From Bog-756 sp963806455 (GTDB lineage: Bacteria > Actinomycetota > Acidimicrobiia > Acidimicrobiales > RAAP-2): a stretch of 64,000 bases of DNA. The stretch covers positions 372,001 to 436,000 of the forward strand of contig CAWDXZ010000001.1 of the NCBI GenBank assembly GCA_963806455.1, given 5' to 3'. Both the position numbers and the translations under genes were made by a program. Shown here in pieces: positions 51,858 to 60,314 of this stretch (the first letter of the stretch is position 1; every line of letters starts with the position of its first letter). Under the pieces are notes generated by a model. It searched no databases. It saw only the letters and a program-made list of their open reading frames with translations, and was not told the origin of the DNA.

Positions 51858-51977
51858 TTTGCCGGCAGTCAATCCTTCCTTCGATCGTCGGCCGTCGGTA
51901 CCGCCCTGGGTGGAGGCGCGACCCATCGTGGGCGGGAGCTTGTCCACGACGCGTGTGGAGGAAAGGGGAATGCCACC

Positions 51978-52190
51978 GTGGCTTCCGGAACAGTCAAGTG
52001 GTTCAACGCTGAGAAGGGCTTCGGCTTCATTTCGCAGCCGGACGGTGGTGCCGATGTCTTCGTGCACCACACCGCCATCCAGATGAACGGGTTCCGCTCT
52101 CTCGAGGAGGGCCAAGCGGTCGAGTTCGACCTCCAGGAGGGCCCAAAGGGCCTCCAGGCGGCCGACGTGCGCGTGGTCCAGCCCGCCTGA
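51978..52190 (+). CDS. Cold-shock protein (CspA family)
   Basis: A 70-residue CSD protein: GTVKWFNAEKGFGFIS with RNP1 KGFGFI, then DVFVHH as RNP2, length as usual. It binds single-stranded RNA/DNA and melts mRNA structure. GTG start with GGAGGAAAGGGGAA upstream and a long leader. The family is highly expressed on cold shock or in growth; which of these applies here is unknown. Confidence 0.97.
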   Translation: MASGTVKWFNAEKGFGFISQPDGGADVFVHHTAIQMNGFRSLEEGQAVEFDLQEGPKGLQAADVRVVQPA

Positions 52191-52541
52191 CCCCACCCAC
52201 AGCCGAAGTCTCCCGGCCCTTCCGCCCCCTGCCTGGGCGCGCGTCGTCGCCCCTCACCAGCCGCGGGCGTCCGCCGTCCCCCGTCGCCCACCCCGGCCCT
52301 CCTCGACGGCCTCGGCGGGCGGCCAACCGCCACTCGGGGCCCGGCGGGATCGGCGCTCGATCCGCTCCGCCGTTCTGAACAGGGAATTCATCCGTCGGCC
52401 CGCCGCCAGGACCGATGAGGGGGCACGGCGTCCCCCAAGAGGTTACTATGGAGTAACTACGACGGACGGGCCGGTCGTCAGGCCGCACTCGCCGTTTGGG
52501 GAGACAGGCCCGACAGGGCCGGAACGAACGGAGCGGACAGC
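52191..52541. other. 351-bp gap before the acyl-CoA dehydrogenase
   Basis: Holds a perfect palindrome at 52442-52457 and otherwise GC-rich, featureless sequence. No gene was recognised. Confidence 0.4.
52442..52457. promoter_or_regulatory. Palindrome GTTACT-N4-AGTAAC, probable operator
   Basis: A perfect 6-bp inverted repeat with 4-nt spacer, 85 bp before the acyl-CoA dehydrogenase start. The size and symmetry suit a TetR-family repressor of fatty-acid degradation. The base composition is far more AT-rich than the flanks. Confidence 0.55.
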
Positions 52542-53756
52542 GTGTCTGATTTCTCTCTCGACCTCAACGAGGACCAGCTGCAGATCCAGAAATGGCTGCA
52601 CGACTTCGCCGAGACGGTCATCCGGCCGGCCGGCCACGAATGGGACGAGCGGGAGGAGACCCCGTGGCCCATCATCGAAGAGGCCGCCCGGATCGGGCTG
52701 TACTCCTTCGACTTCATCTCCCAGGCGTTCTTCGACGAGAGCGGTCTGCTCATGCCCATCGCCAGCGAGGAAATGGCCTGGGGCGACGCCGGGATCGCCC
52801 TGTCCATCTTCGGGAGCACGCTCGGCCTGGCCGGTATCGCCAGCAACGGCACCCCCGAACAGCTCATCGAATGGGGCCCGCAGTGTTTCGGGACGCCGGA
52901 CAACATCCAGATGGCCGCCTTCGCCGTCTCCGAGGCCGATGCGGGATCGGACGTGTCGTCACTTCGCACCCGGGCCGTCTACGACGAGGCCACGGACGAG
53001 TGGGTCCTCAACGGCACGAAGACCTGGATCACCAACGGCGGCATCGCCGACATCCATGTGGTGGTGGCGTCGGTCGACCCCGAGCTCGGCTCGCGTGGCC
53101 AGGCCAGCTTCATCGTGCCGCCGAAGACCCCGGGGCTCTCCCAGGGCCAGAAGTTCAAGAAGATGGGGATCCGCGCCTCGCACACCGCCGAGGTCGTCCT
53201 CGACGACGTGCGGGTGCCGGGTCGGCTGCTCCTGGGCGGCAAGGACAAGCTCGACGAGAAGCTGGCCCGGGCCCGCGAGGGCAAGCGCTCGACCAGCCAG
53301 GCGGCCATGAAGACGTTCGAGGCCTCTCGGCCGGCGGTCGGCGCCCAGGCGCTCGGCATCGCCCGGGCCGCCTATGAGTACGCCCTCGACTACGCCAAGG
53401 AACGCCGCGCCTTCGGCCGGGCCATCATCGAGAACCAGGCCATCGCCTTCAAGCTCGCCGACATGAAGACCAGCATCGACGCCGCCCGCCTGCTCATCTG
53501 GCGGGCGTCCTGGATGGGACGCACCGGCAAGGAGTTCACGGCGGGCGAGGGGTCGATGTCCAAGCTGTACGCCGGCGAGACCGCCGTACGGGTGACCGAG
53601 GAGGCCATCCAGATCATGGGCGGCTACGGCTACATCCGCGAGCACCCGGTCGAGCGCTGGCACCGCGACTCGAAGATCTACACGATCTTCGAGGGCACCT
53701 CGGAGATCCAGCGGCTGATCATCAGCCGGGCCATCTCCGGGGTCCATATCAACTGA
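52542..53756 (+). CDS. Acyl-CoA dehydrogenase
   Basis: A 404-residue flavoprotein. FAVSEADAGSDVSSL and WVLNGTKTWITNGG form the FAD/substrate middle domain, YALDYAKERRAFGRAI the helical domain, and the C-terminal YGYIREHPVERWHRDSKI, TIFEGTSEIQ carry the catalytic base Glu384. It oxidises acyl-CoA to trans-2-enoyl-CoA, passing electrons to ETF. GTG start with GGAGCG about 8 nt upstream. Preceded by a palindromic operator, so probably under a lipid-responsive regulator. Chain length is not determined. Confidence 0.95.
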   Translation: MSDFSLDLNEDQLQIQKWLHDFAETVIRPAGHEWDEREETPWPIIEEAARIGLYSFDFISQAFFDESGLLMPIASEEMAWGDAGIALSIFGSTLGLAGIASNGTPEQLIEWGPQCFGTPDNIQMAAFAVSEADAGSDVSSLRTRAVYDEATDEWVLNGTKTWITNGGIADIHVVVASVDPELGSRGQASFIVPPKTPGLSQGQKFKKMGIRASHTAEVVLDDVRVPGRLLLGGKDKLDEKLARAREGKRSTSQAAMKTFEASRPAVGAQALGIARAAYEYALDYAKERRAFGRAIIENQAIAFKLADMKTSIDAARLLIWRASWMGRTGKEFTAGEGSMSKLYAGETAVRVTEEAIQIMGGYGYIREHPVERWHRDSKIYTIFEGTSEIQRLIISRAISGVHIN

Positions 53757-53806
53757 TCCCGACCACGGCCGGGGCCCACCGGGGCCCGCGCGGTCAACCG
53801 GTGCAC

Positions 53807-53812
53807 TACCGT
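53807..53812 (+). promoter_or_regulatory. TACCGT box before the LMW phosphatase gene
   Basis: Lies 8 nt before the GTG at 53821; no ribosome site, consistent with a leaderless start. Confidence 0.45.
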
Positions 53813-53820
53813 GACTGCCC

Positions 53821-54372
53821 GTGACGGGCGAGGTGGGTGAGCCGGCCGCGACGCCGGCTGGAGGCGACCCTCCACCGTCGTCGGTCCTCACCTTGTGCAC
53901 GGGGAACGCGGCACGGTCAGTGATGGCCGGGGCGATGCTCCGGGCCGCCGGCGTCGCCGTGGTGACCGCCGGCACCCATGTCGTCGACGGGCAGCCGATG
54001 AGCCGGCGGACCCGGGATGCGCTGGCCGGGTCGGGGTTCGGCTGGGACGGCCACCGGAGCCGCCAGGTCACCCCCGCCCTGGTCAGCTCGGCCGAGCTGG
54101 TCCTGTGCATGGCCGGTGAGCATGTGGCCTATGTCCGGCGGGAATTCCCCCAGGCCGCCTCGAAGGCCGTCTCCATCAAGCGGTTGTGCCGCGACTTGCC
54201 GCCGGGCCCGGTACCCCTGCCGGAGCGACTGTCCGCGCTGGACCCGGCGAGCCTGCCCATCGAGCCGTGGGAGGACGTCGAGGACCCGGCCGGCGGGGAG
54301 GACCAGGTCTACCTGGCCTGTGTGAAGGAGTTGGCCGACCTCTGCGCCGACCTCGCCCCCCGGCTCCGCTGA
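53821..54372 (+). CDS. Low-molecular-weight protein tyrosine phosphatase / arsenate reductase-like
   Basis: A 183-residue LMW-PTP fold. The P-loop CTGNAARS matches C-x5-R-S (Cys26, Arg32, Ser33), and the acid-loop candidate is EDPAGG near the C-terminus. The rest of the fold (VVTAGTHVVDGQPM, SAELVLCMAGEHVAYV) agrees. It may dephosphorylate protein tyrosines or reduce arsenate; no extra Cys of an arsenate reductase is obvious. A 20-residue Pro/Gly lead precedes the domain. Confidence 0.85.
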   Translation: MTGEVGEPAATPAGGDPPPSSVLTLCTGNAARSVMAGAMLRAAGVAVVTAGTHVVDGQPMSRRTRDALAGSGFGWDGHRSRQVTPALVSSAELVLCMAGEHVAYVRREFPQAASKAVSIKRLCRDLPPGPVPLPERLSALDPASLPIEPWEDVEDPAGGEDQVYLACVKELADLCADLAPRLR

Positions 54373-54396
54373 GGCACCGACCGGTCGCCGCCGGGC

Positions 54397-54903
54397 TCAG
54401 GCGGTGCGACCGTCGGCCAGCTGCGGATGGCGCACGGTCAGGTCGGCGCAGGCGGCACAGACGTCGTCGGGGATCACCCCGGCCCGCATGAGGCGGCCGA
54501 AGGCGATGCACCCGAGGCAGACGGCGAAGGCCGACTCGAGGAAGGCGGCCACCGCGATCAAGGCCACCACCGACCAGGCCGCGGTGGACAGCCCGAACCC
54601 GTACCAGAGCACGACCGCGGCAGTGGACAGCGCCGCCCCCATGGCTTGGGCGAACCGCTTGGGGGGCCCGGCGACCATCTTCGGGGGCCGGGGCAGCCGG
54701 GGGGCGACCAGCCGGGTGGCGATGAGGCCCAGCGGGCTCAGCCTCGGCCCGGTGAGCACCCGGGCCCAAAACCCGTAGACCAACGGGACGAGGATGAGAG
54801 GCTGCCGCAGGACGAGCGCGCCCACGCACAGGAGCAGGACGCCGCCGGCCACGGTCCGGGCAGCGTGCTCGTCGACGGGATTGGGGAACCCGAACACCCA
54901 CAT
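54397..54903 (-). CDS. DUF4395 family membrane protein
   Basis: A 168-residue DUF4395 protein: FPNPVDEHAARTVAGG is the conserved start, about four hydrophobic helices follow, and the conserved CLGC and CAAC pairs lie near the C-terminus, suggesting redox or metal function. TAAACT directly abuts the ATG at 54903; a leaderless start at the in-frame GTG two codons later (54897) would give 6 nt of spacing and the family N-terminus. Often located near thiol-redox genes. Function unproven. Confidence 0.86.
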   Translation of the reverse strand: MWVFGFPNPVDEHAARTVAGGVLLLCVGALVLRQPLILVPLVYGFWARVLTGPRLSPLGLIATRLVAPRLPRPPKMVAGPPKRFAQAMGAALSTAAVVLWYGFGLSTAAWSVVALIAVAAFLESAFAVCLGCIAFGRLMRAGVIPDDVCAACADLTVRHPQLADGRTA

Positions 54904-54981
54904 AGTTTACCGGCCCACTCGGGTTTGCGTGCCGGGACGCATGCCTCTGGTCCTCCGGGCTCGGGGCCTCGTCCCGGACGT

Positions 54982-55764
54982 TCAGGCCGCGGCGGCCACC
55001 GCGCCCTGGAGGAGGTCGAGGCCGGCCAGCCCGGGAAGGCGGTCCACCCGGCGGTCGATCCGCTCGGCCATGGCCCGGCCGTCCTCGTCCCCGAACAGGT
55101 AGCCGCGGAGGAAGGCCACCTCGTCGGCGGGGACCACGCCGCTGCCGACCGGCGCCCAGAACCGGCGGAGGGCCCACCGGGTCAGGCGCTGCGCCGCCCG
55201 GCTGTCGGCCAGTCGCCGCCTGGCCTGATGGTCATAGAAGTCGATGTGCCGGCCCTCTTGCTTCATGATGCGGCGCAACAGCTCCGACAGGGTCGGATGG
55301 CCGGCCAGCTTGGCCAGCCGTGAGTACGCGGCCTGGGTGGTCCATTCGTTCACCGCGCCCCACGTCATGTGCACGGCGGTGAGGTGCGGGGTCAGCGCCG
55401 ATCCGATCTGGAAGGACAGTGGGCGCCATGCATCCCGCTTGGGCAGGCGCCGCCGCAGGGCGGCGATCCTCCCGGCGCCGGCGGGCTCGTCGTGGGCCTG
55501 GAGGATCTCGGCGATCGCCTCCCCGTGCCAGAACTCCTCGTAGTTCCACAGGGTGAGGAAGGAGGTCACCTCCGGGTCGCGGTGGGCCCGGGTCACGAGC
55601 ACGTCGCGCAGATAGCAGACGGTGTGGTTCTCGACGTCGTGCATGTAGCGGAGGCAGCGCAGCGCGTCGGGCGAGAGGGGTTGGTCCCGGAAGTCGGCGA
55701 AGTCGATGTCGTCAGTGTCGAGCCTGGCCGAAATCCGCTGGTAACTGCCGATGTCGAAGCTCAT
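54982..55764 (-). CDS. Diiron ferritin-like protein (acyl-ACP desaturase-like)
   Basis: A 260-residue helical protein with two ExxH sites, EFWH (NYEEFWHGEA) and EGRH (MKQEGRHIDFY), and a further Glu in DVENHTVCYL, consistent with a four-helix-bundle diiron centre as in acyl-ACP desaturases and ferritin-like oxidases. The C-terminal half is Arg/Ala-rich. ATG at 55764 gives MSFDIGSYQRI; reading further upstream is not conserved. The substrate, a fatty acyl chain or other, is unknown. Confidence 0.78.
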   Translation of the reverse strand: MSFDIGSYQRISARLDTDDIDFADFRDQPLSPDALRCLRYMHDVENHTVCYLRDVLVTRAHRDPEVTSFLTLWNYEEFWHGEAIAEILQAHDEPAGAGRIAALRRRLPKRDAWRPLSFQIGSALTPHLTAVHMTWGAVNEWTTQAAYSRLAKLAGHPTLSELLRRIMKQEGRHIDFYDHQARRRLADSRAAQRLTRWALRRFWAPVGSGVVPADEVAFLRGYLFGDEDGRAMAERIDRRVDRLPGLAGLDLLQGAVAAAA

Positions 55765-55990
55765 GTCGCCTATTCGTAGCCCCGACCCATCGGGATGAAC
55801 GCGGCTCGCCGGCGGCCGGCGGAGCGGCCGACGCCGGACAGCTCGAGGCCGCATACCCGATGACGGCCCGGGTCCATGCCGTGGGAATGTTGCCGGCTCC
55901 CAGCCCGACGCTGGCACCGTGGTTGGTCGGAGCCCCCCTCTCCCGGCGATCGAGTGCCGGCGTTCATCCGGCCGGGCGAGCGGCTCCGAA

Positions 55991-55996
55991 TACAGT
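55991..55996 (+). promoter_or_regulatory. TACAGT box before the ECF sigma gene
   Basis: Six nt before the ATG at 56003, no ribosome site, so a leaderless message is likely. Confidence 0.5.
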
Positions 55997-56002
55997 GCCG
56001 TG

Positions 56003-56584
56003 ATGGTCGACGTGGGCGCGGCGAGCGACGCCAACCTGGTCGTGGCCGTCGGCCGCTGGCAGCAACAGGCATTGGCCGAGATCTACCGACGGCACGGGGG
56101 AGCCGTCCACGGGCTGGCCCGCCGGATCCTCCGCAACGACACCCCGGCCGAGGAGATCACCCAGGAGGTCTTCCTCGATCTGTGGAGGCAGCCGGAGAAG
56201 TTCGATGCCCAGCGCGGAACGCTCCGGTCCTTCCTGCTGGCGCGGACCCATGGCAAGGCGGTGGACTTCGTGCGGTCGGAGGTGGCGCGTCGCCGGCGTG
56301 AGGAGCGCACGTCGCGCCAGACGGCCACCGCCGGGTACGACATCGATCACGAGGTGTGGGACATGGCCGTGGCCGACCAGGTGCAGGAGGCCCTCGGTGC
56401 CCTGCCCGACGAGCTCCGCCACCCCATCCAGCTCGCCTACTTCGGCGGCCACACCTACCAGGAGGTGGCGAGGATACTGAAGGAGCCAGAGGGTACGGTG
56501 AAGAGCCGGATCAGGTCGGGGCTCGGCCGGCTCCGCACCACCCTGGCCGATCGTGGCATCGAACCGGCAGGAGCGGGGCAGTGA
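56003..56584 (+). CDS. ECF RNA polymerase sigma factor (SigK-like)
   Basis: A 193-residue ECF sigma factor: region 2 LAEIYRRHGGAVHGLARRIL, AEEITQEVFLDLWRQPEKFD and the -10-contacting helix LRSFLLARTHGKAVDFVRSE; region 4 LRHPIQLAYFGGHTYQEVARILKEPEGTVKSRIRSGLGRLR. It directs polymerase to stress promoters. It is immediately followed by its anti-sigma factor with a GTGA overlap, so the two are made in fixed ratio. It probably regulates its own operon. Confidence 0.94.
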   Translation: MVDVGAASDANLVVAVGRWQQQALAEIYRRHGGAVHGLARRILRNDTPAEEITQEVFLDLWRQPEKFDAQRGTLRSFLLARTHGKAVDFVRSEVARRRREERTSRQTATAGYDIDHEVWDMAVADQVQEALGALPDELRHPIQLAYFGGHTYQEVARILKEPEGTVKSRIRSGLGRLRTTLADRGIEPAGAGQ

Positions 56585-57408
56585 GCGACGACAGCGAGGA
56601 GATGCCAGAGGCCGGCCACCGCGAGATCCAGGAACTGCTCGGCGTCTACGCCCTCGACGCCGTCGACCCCGACACGGCCGCCATGGTGGAACGCCACCTC
56701 GGGGCCTGTATGCGGTGCGCCATCGAGGTCGCCCACCACTATGAGGTGGCCGGGCTGCTGGCCAACTCGGGCGGCGAGTCACCACCGCAGTTGTGGGATG
56801 CGATCGCCGGCCAGCTCGACGGGTCCGTCCCGCCGTCGTGGGAACGCCTGGCATCGCGACTCGAGACGGGAGAGGAACGCCACCTGCCGTCCGACGGGAA
56901 GGCGCCGGTCGTCCCCCTGGCCCCCGAGCGTCCGCGCCGCTGGGTGACCGCCGGTGCGGTGGCCGTGGCCGCCGCCGCCGCCGTGGTGGCCATCGTGCTC
57001 GGGGCACGGGTGAACCATCTCGACCATCAGGTGAACGCGCTGCAGTCGCCGTCGCTCACCGCCGCCGAGCAAGCCGCCCTCGCCGCCCCCTCGACCCGGA
57101 AGGTCGAGCTCACCGCGCCGGCCGGGACCGGCTCCGCGTCCGGGGCGGTCGTCGTGCTGACCCCGTCGGGGACCGGGTTCGTGGAGGTCCGTGACCTGGC
57201 CACCCTCCCGGTGGACCGGACCTACCAACTGTGGGGGGTGGTCGGCGGGCAGACCATCTCGCTCGGCCTGCTCGGCCCGCACCCGACCATCGTCCCGTTC
57301 AGCGTGGCCGGGCACGAGCCGGTCCGGGCCTTCGCCATCACCGACGAGCACAGTGGGGGCGTCGTCCAGTCGGCCCAGCAGCCGGTGGTGGCCGGCCAGG
57401 TGGTCTGA
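56581..57408 (+). CDS. Zinc anti-sigma factor (RskA-like)
   Basis: A 275-residue anti-sigma protein. The N-terminal ZAS domain has the Hx3Cx2C motif (His39, Cys43, Cys46 in RHLGACMRC), a single membrane helix spans about residues 121-141, and the outside is an RskA domain (VVVLTPSGTGFVEVRDL, YQLWGVVGGQTISLGLL, AFAITDEHSGG). It holds the sigma factor at the membrane until a signal triggers proteolysis. GTG overlaps the sigma stop. The inducing signal is not visible from the sequence. Confidence 0.94.
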   Translation: MSDDSEEMPEAGHREIQELLGVYALDAVDPDTAAMVERHLGACMRCAIEVAHHYEVAGLLANSGGESPPQLWDAIAGQLDGSVPPSWERLASRLETGEERHLPSDGKAPVVPLAPERPRRWVTAGAVAVAAAAAVVAIVLGARVNHLDHQVNALQSPSLTAAEQAALAAPSTRKVELTAPAGTGSASGAVVVLTPSGTGFVEVRDLATLPVDRTYQLWGVVGGQTISLGLLGPHPTIVPFSVAGHEPVRAFAITDEHSGGVVQSAQQPVVAGQVV

Positions 57409-57427
57409 GCCCGCTCGCGCCGGGCTC
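57407..57427. terminator. GC hairpin between anti-sigma and TetR genes
   Basis: GAGCCCG (57407-57413), 7-nt loop, CGGGCTC (57421-57427), beginning within the anti-sigma stop codon and lying in the 49-bp gap between convergent genes. Confidence 0.5.
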
Positions 57428-57457
57428 GGCGCCGCCCTCGGGGTCGGCGGTGACGGT

Positions 57458-58156
57458 TCAGGTGCGGTGGACCTGGCGGAGGCCGGCCCAGGCGAAGTCG
57501 GCCAGCCGGGTGGCCAGCAGGGCGGCCTCCTGCTCCAGGCTGAGGGCGTCGACGTCGCCGGTGCCCGCCGCGAGGGCGCGTCGACGGCGGGCGTCCAGCC
57601 AGTGGCGGCTGGCGCCCTCGGCCACGCCCACCACCGCATGGGCCAGGAGCAGCCGGTGCTCGGGGTCGAGCCCGGCGTCGATGAGGGGGTCGATGGCCTG
57701 GGCGATGGTCTCCTCCACCCGGCGCAGGGCGGCGCCGAGCTCGGGGTCGTCGGGCGCATCCCGCCCGTAGAGGAGGCGGAAGGCGGGCTCGTTGCCCACC
57801 ATGAGCTCGAAGTAGGCGGCGAAGCCGAGCTCGACCTGCTGGCGGGGGCCCTCGGCGTTGGCCGTGGCCTTCACGATGCGCATGACCAGTTCACGGGAGA
57901 ACACGTCCATGAGCTCCAGGTACAGGGCCCGTTTCGAGTCGAAGTGCTGGTAGACGAGCGGTTTGGTCACCCCGGCGGCCTCGGCGATCTCGTCCATGGT
58001 GGTGGCGGCGTACCCGTGCTCGGCGAACAGCGAGAGGGCCACCTCGAAGAGCTGGCGGCGCCGGGCGTCGGCGGTGAGCCGGCGACCCCCCGGAGCCTCG
58101 ACCCGGCCCGCCGGCGCCGTGGTGGCGCCGGACCCCGCGGTGCCCGGTCCGTTCAT
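57458..58156 (-). CDS. TetR/AcrR family transcriptional regulator
   Basis: About 232 residues with the HTH ATTMDEIAEAAGVTKPLVYQHFDSK and following RALYLELM, then a helical ligand domain. ATG at 58156 has a TACCAT box 8 nt upstream and no ribosome site, so a leaderless message is likely; a longer reading to 58192 is not supported. A 30-residue Gly/Ala/Pro lead precedes the HTH. Its target is not obvious; nearby genes are a glycosyltransferase and the acyl-CoA genes. Confidence 0.88.
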   Translation of the reverse strand: MNGPGTAGSGATTAPAGRVEAPGGRRLTADARRRQLFEVALSLFAEHGYAATTMDEIAEAAGVTKPLVYQHFDSKRALYLELMDVFSRELVMRIVKATANAEGPRQQVELGFAAYFELMVGNEPAFRLLYGRDAPDDPELGAALRRVEETIAQAIDPLIDAGLDPEHRLLLAHAVVGVAEGASRHWLDARRRRALAAGTGDVDALSLEQEAALLATRLADFAWAGLRQVHRT

Positions 58157-58164
58157 GGCCCTGC

Positions 58165-58170
58165 ATGGTA
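58165..58170 (-). promoter_or_regulatory. TACCAT box before the TetR gene
   Basis: On the minus strand TACCAT ends 8 nt before the ATG at 58156, no ribosome site. Confidence 0.45.
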
Positions 58171-58234
58171 CTCGGGGGTCGGAACGGGGCACCGGGCCCG
58201 ATCCCGTCCCGCCGGGCCGGCGGCGTGCCGGGCG

Positions 58235-59401
58235 TCAGAGATCGGGGAGGACGGCGGCGATGCGCCCGGGGAGGTCCCGCAGCGAGAAGTGGGCCTCGGC
58301 CACGGCCAGGTTGCGGTCGAGCAGTGCGGGGTCGGGCACTTCCAACCAAGACGCCAGCCGGTCGGCTTGCCGCAGGGGGAACCACTCGAACCCGAAGGCG
58401 GCCAGCTCGCGGCCGACCGGGTAGGGCCCGATGGCCAGCGGGCGCCGGTAGGCCACCGACTCGACGGAAGGGTTGCCGAACCCCTCCCAGGTCGAGGGCA
58501 GCGCGACCGCGTCACAGGCCCGGTAGGCGTCGCCGACGACGAACGCCGTCTCCCCGGGCGGGGGGCCGAGCACGACGGGGCAGCCGGCGCCGGCCAGGAC
58601 GGACTCGAGCGCGGGGCCGTAGCCGTCCTCCGCCCCGCCGAGCAGCCAGTAGGTGGCTCCGAGCGCGGTGGCGAGCTGCAGGCCGCCCGGGATGTTCTTG
58701 CGGGGAAGCGCCCGGGTCGGTTGCAGGACCAGCCGGCTGTCCTCCTCCACCCCGAGGGCCGCCCGGACGCATTCCGGGTCGATGCCCGATGGAAGCGCGT
58801 CATCAAGGGCGAAGGCGTTGTAGACGGTGGCGGCGACGACGCCCCTGGCCGCCAGCTGACGCCGGCTGAGGTCGTTGATGGTGACCTGGGCCCACCGCCG
58901 GTCGACCGGAGGGGGCGGATGGTGGATGAACGGCGGACGCTGCCACGGCAGGTCGTGGTGGTGGAGGACGGCGGGCCGCCCGGCGAGGACGGCGGCGACC
59001 TGGCCGGCGGCACCGGGGTTGAGCGGCAGCGAGCACAGGTTCTCGACCACGACCAGGTCGGCGTCGGCCAGGGCGTCGACGAGCTCGGACCGGGTCGGTG
59101 GCCCGCCGGTCCCGTCCATGGCCAGACCGGGGAGCAGCCGGTCGACGGGCCCGGCACCGGCCACGGTGAAAGTGGCGAACCCGAGGGTGGTCAGGGCGCC
59201 TCCCCACTTGGCCGCCTCGACGGCGACACCGTCGGTGCCGCCGAGGCGGAAGGAGAGCAGGGCGGCGGTGGGAATGGCGCCACCGTAGGCGGGGCCGTTC
59301 CAGCGGGCGACGAGGCCGGTGTGCCCTGCGGCGTGTGGGCGACGTGCGGGCGGCGTCTCGGCGCCGGCGCTTCGAGGAGCTGGGGCGGAGGACAGGTGCA
59401 C
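58235..59401 (-). CDS. Glycosyltransferase family 4-like
   Basis: A 388-residue GT-B-type enzyme: the N-terminal domain has LVARWNGPAYGGAIPTAALL; the donor domain has RLVLQPTRALPRKNIPGGLQLA and the E-x7-E-like segment STWEGFGNPSVESVAYRRPLAIG. It transfers a sugar; no pathway is assigned. GTG start at 59401; the start is uncertain, as an Ala/Pro/Gly lead precedes the domain. Divergent from the enoyl-CoA hydratase gene with 23 bp between starts, whose TAGCGT box lies in the gap. Confidence 0.83.
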   Translation of the reverse strand: MHLSSAPAPRSAGAETPPARRPHAAGHTGLVARWNGPAYGGAIPTAALLSFRLGGTDGVAVEAAKWGGALTTLGFATFTVAGAGPVDRLLPGLAMDGTGGPPTRSELVDALADADLVVVENLCSLPLNPGAAGQVAAVLAGRPAVLHHHDLPWQRPPFIHHPPPPVDRRWAQVTINDLSRRQLAARGVVAATVYNAFALDDALPSGIDPECVRAALGVEEDSRLVLQPTRALPRKNIPGGLQLATALGATYWLLGGAEDGYGPALESVLAGAGCPVVLGPPPGETAFVVGDAYRACDAVALPSTWEGFGNPSVESVAYRRPLAIGPYPVGRELAAFGFEWFPLRQADRLASWLEVPDPALLDRNLAVAEAHFSLRDLPGRIAAVLPDL

Positions 59402-59412
59402 ACCGTGCGAGC

Positions 59413-59418
59413 TAGCGT
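59413..59418 (+). promoter_or_regulatory. TAGCGT box before the enoyl-CoA hydratase-like gene
   Basis: Six nt before the GTG at 59425, no ribosome site; leaderless type. It also overlaps the divergent promoter of the glycosyltransferase. Confidence 0.5.
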
Positions 59419-59424
59419 CGTCCG

Positions 59425-60294
59425 GTGCCTGAAGACCGATCGCCGGCAGCCCCGGTCGACCCGTCGGGTCCCGAGCTGCTGGCCGGGCAGGACGGCGCCG
59501 TCCTGACGCTGACCCTCAACCGGCCCGAGCGGCGCAATGCCATGACCTGGGAGATCATCCGTTCCCTGCGCGACCACGTGGACCGGGCCCGGAGCGATCC
59601 CTCGGTGCGGGTGGTGGTGCTCACCGGCGCCGGCGACCACGCCTTCTGCGCCGGGGCGGACCTGTCGGGCATGGTGCCCGACGAGCCGGGTGACCCGGAC
59701 GGCCCGGGCGGCCCCGCCGACGGGTTCGCCCGGCACCACGTGGCCCGGGGCTGGCTGGCCGAGCTGTTCGAGGACCTCTGGCATTTGGGCAAGCCCACCA
59801 TCGCCCGGGTGCAGGGATGGGCCATGGCCGGGGGGTTCGGCCTCGCCCTGGCCTGCGACATGGTCATCGCCTCGGAGCGGGCCCGGTTCGGCGCCCCCGA
59901 GCTCAACGTCGGCCTGTGGCCCTACATGGTCACGGTGCCGCTGCTCCGCTCGATGCCGCCCAAGAAGGCGCTCGAGCTCATGCTGACCAGCCGGGTGGTG
60001 GAGGCCGAGGAGGCCGACCGCATCGGGTTCGTGACCAAGGTGGTGCCGCACGGCCGGCTCGATGCCGAGGTGGCGGCGACGGCGGCGGTCCTGGCCTCCA
60101 AACCGCCGGGGGTGATGAGGATGGGCCGCGAATCGTTCTACGCTGTGCTGGACTCGGCGGCGACAGAGGCCTTGCCCTATCTGCACGCAATGCTCACGGT
60201 CACCAGCCAGACCGCCGAGGCGGCCGAGGGGATCGCCGCCTTCATCGAGAAGCGGGCGCCATCCTGGCAGACGCCCCCCTCCGACACCCACTGA
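59425..60294 (+). CDS. Enoyl-CoA hydratase/isomerase family protein
   Basis: A 289-residue crotonase-fold protein: LTLNRPERRNAM, VVVLTGAGDHAFCAGADLSGM with the oxyanion-hole Gly region, WAMAGGFGLALACDMVIASERARFGAPELNVGLWP. Aligned to rat crotonase, the Glu164 position is kept (GAPELNVG) but the Glu144 position (GGxxE) is Gly (GGFGLA), so a two-Glu hydratase mechanism is unlikely; isomerase, hydrolase or other crotonase chemistry is possible. GTG start. It lies 20 bp before gmd without obvious functional tie. Confidence 0.88.
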   Translation: MPEDRSPAAPVDPSGPELLAGQDGAVLTLTLNRPERRNAMTWEIIRSLRDHVDRARSDPSVRVVVLTGAGDHAFCAGADLSGMVPDEPGDPDGPGGPADGFARHHVARGWLAELFEDLWHLGKPTIARVQGWAMAGGFGLALACDMVIASERARFGAPELNVGLWPYMVTVPLLRSMPPKKALELMLTSRVVEAEEADRIGFVTKVVPHGRLDAEVAATAAVLASKPPGVMRMGRESFYAVLDSAATEALPYLHAMLTVTSQTAEAAEGIAAFIEKRAPSWQTPPSDTH

Positions 60295-60314
60295 GCCCGA
60301 GGAGCCCGACCCAT

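Noticed and set aside
57191..59506. 771-codon open frame on the plus strand
   Set aside because: Runs antisense through TetR and the glycosyltransferase; no domain, while the minus-strand genes match known families.
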